Below are positions 49,626 to 49,831 of a stretch of DNA of 49,831 bases, one piece after another; positions within the stretch are counted from its first letter, which is position 1, and the number at the start of each line of letters is the position of its first letter. Below the pieces are notes generated by a model, which searched no databases, had not been told where the DNA came from, and saw only the letters and a program-made list of their open reading frames with translations. Origin of the DNA: Vicinamibacteria bacterium. GTDB lineage: Bacteria; Acidobacteriota; Vicinamibacteria; Fen-336; JAGNNV01. The stretch is from assembly GCA_019694155.1 (NCBI GenBank), contig JAIBCN010000007.1, forward strand, positions 1-49,831, written 5' to 3'. A program made the translations under genes and the position numbers.

Positions 49626-49831
49626 CAGGCGCGCAACAGGTACTGGATCGTGGTCTCGAGTGCTTTCGGGTCACTCGTCCAGTCGCCGTAGATCTCGAGA
49701 CTGTGGGCGCCGATCGTCCGCCCATTCGCGGCGCACCAGGCGTGCAGGGCGGCGTGGGCCTTTGGAAGCCCGCCGTACGGTCCGCGGTGCACGACCACGG
49801 CCGCCTCGCCTGCGGGCGACTCGACGCAGCG
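49625..49831 (-). CDS. GyrI-like small-molecule-binding domain protein, C-terminal fragment (start outside window)
   Basis: The last 68 residues of a protein whose start lies beyond the right edge. The segment VVVHRGPYGGLPKAHAALHAWCAANGRTIGAHSLEIYGDWTSDPKALETTIQYLL matches the second half of the GyrI-like/AraC effector-binding domain. It may be an AraC- or MerR-type regulator or a stand-alone effector domain; the N-terminal part needed to decide is missing. It overlaps the MOSC gene by one base. Confidence 0.8.
   Translation of the reverse strand, partial: RCVESPAGEAAVVVHRGPYGGLPKAHAALHAWCAANGRTIGAHSLEIYGDWTSDPKALETTIQYLLRA

Overview
The window looks like a chromosomal segment of a high-GC member of the Acidobacteriota. 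The clearest sign is the set of very large MacB/FtsX-type permeases with no ATPase gene beside them (1..455, 17227..19866, 20225..22594, 44720..47156), one pair of which carries a PadR repressor; this is the ADOP (acidobacterial duplicated orphan permease) arrangement. A secreted sensor propeller joined to a GGDEF domain and several secreted serine hydrolases fit the same group. The class cannot be fixed from sequence alone.

Layout. 1-7 kb: end of an ADOP permease, a secreted HExxH protein behind argG, a MocR-type regulator and an exported catalase-peroxidase. 7-17 kb: a DinB-fold protein, an exported M1-aminopeptidase homologue that has lost its zinc site, an MDR oxidoreductase, an AraC regulator, a MarR/DoxX pair sharing an operator, a polyferredoxin membrane protein, an FGE-fold protein and an SRPBCC protein. 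17-22.6 kb: an operon permease-PadR-permease. 22.7-28.7 kb: an RNA-repair locus. 28.7-49.8 kb: an ArsR/AHSA1 pair, small enzymes, a beta-helix surface protein, a propeller/GGDEF sensor, proline dehydrogenase, membrane proteins of unknown role, two class-C-type serine hydrolases, a DUF1028 protein, a frameshifted ADOP permease, and a MOSC/GyrI-like pair at the right edge.

The most interesting part is the RNA-repair locus. RtcR, a sigma54 activator with a CARF-type sensor domain, is divergent from rtcB (RNA ligase) and rtcA (RNA 3'-phosphate cyclase), and a good sigma54 promoter faces rtcB. Downstream of rtcA, on the same strand and before a slipin/SPFH gene, lies about 810 bp with no clear protein gene. 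It holds a compact sigma70 promoter-to-terminator unit of about 200 nt, a possible second sigma54 promoter, and two tandem tRNA-like modules with conserved T-arms and anticodon-like 7-nt loops but no proper acceptor stems. This resembles the Y-RNA/tRNA-mimic RNAs known from Salmonella-type rtc operons, but here the form is a fused tandem. The slipin has three repeated N-terminal units and no membrane anchor. A plausible reading is that damaged tRNA activates RtcR, which induces end-healing and ligation enzymes together with a tRNA-mimic RNA and a scaffold protein.

Several local regulatory circuits can be read directly: two matching MarR operators (marR and doxX), a near-perfect 26-bp ArsR palindrome lying over the start codon of arsR, a PadR-type palindrome in front of the ADOP operon, and a 32-bp element repeated upstream of the katG/DinB pair and the M1-like gene. 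Two genes (a DUF1444 protein and an ADOP permease) are split by single frameshifts; these may be real or assembly errors.
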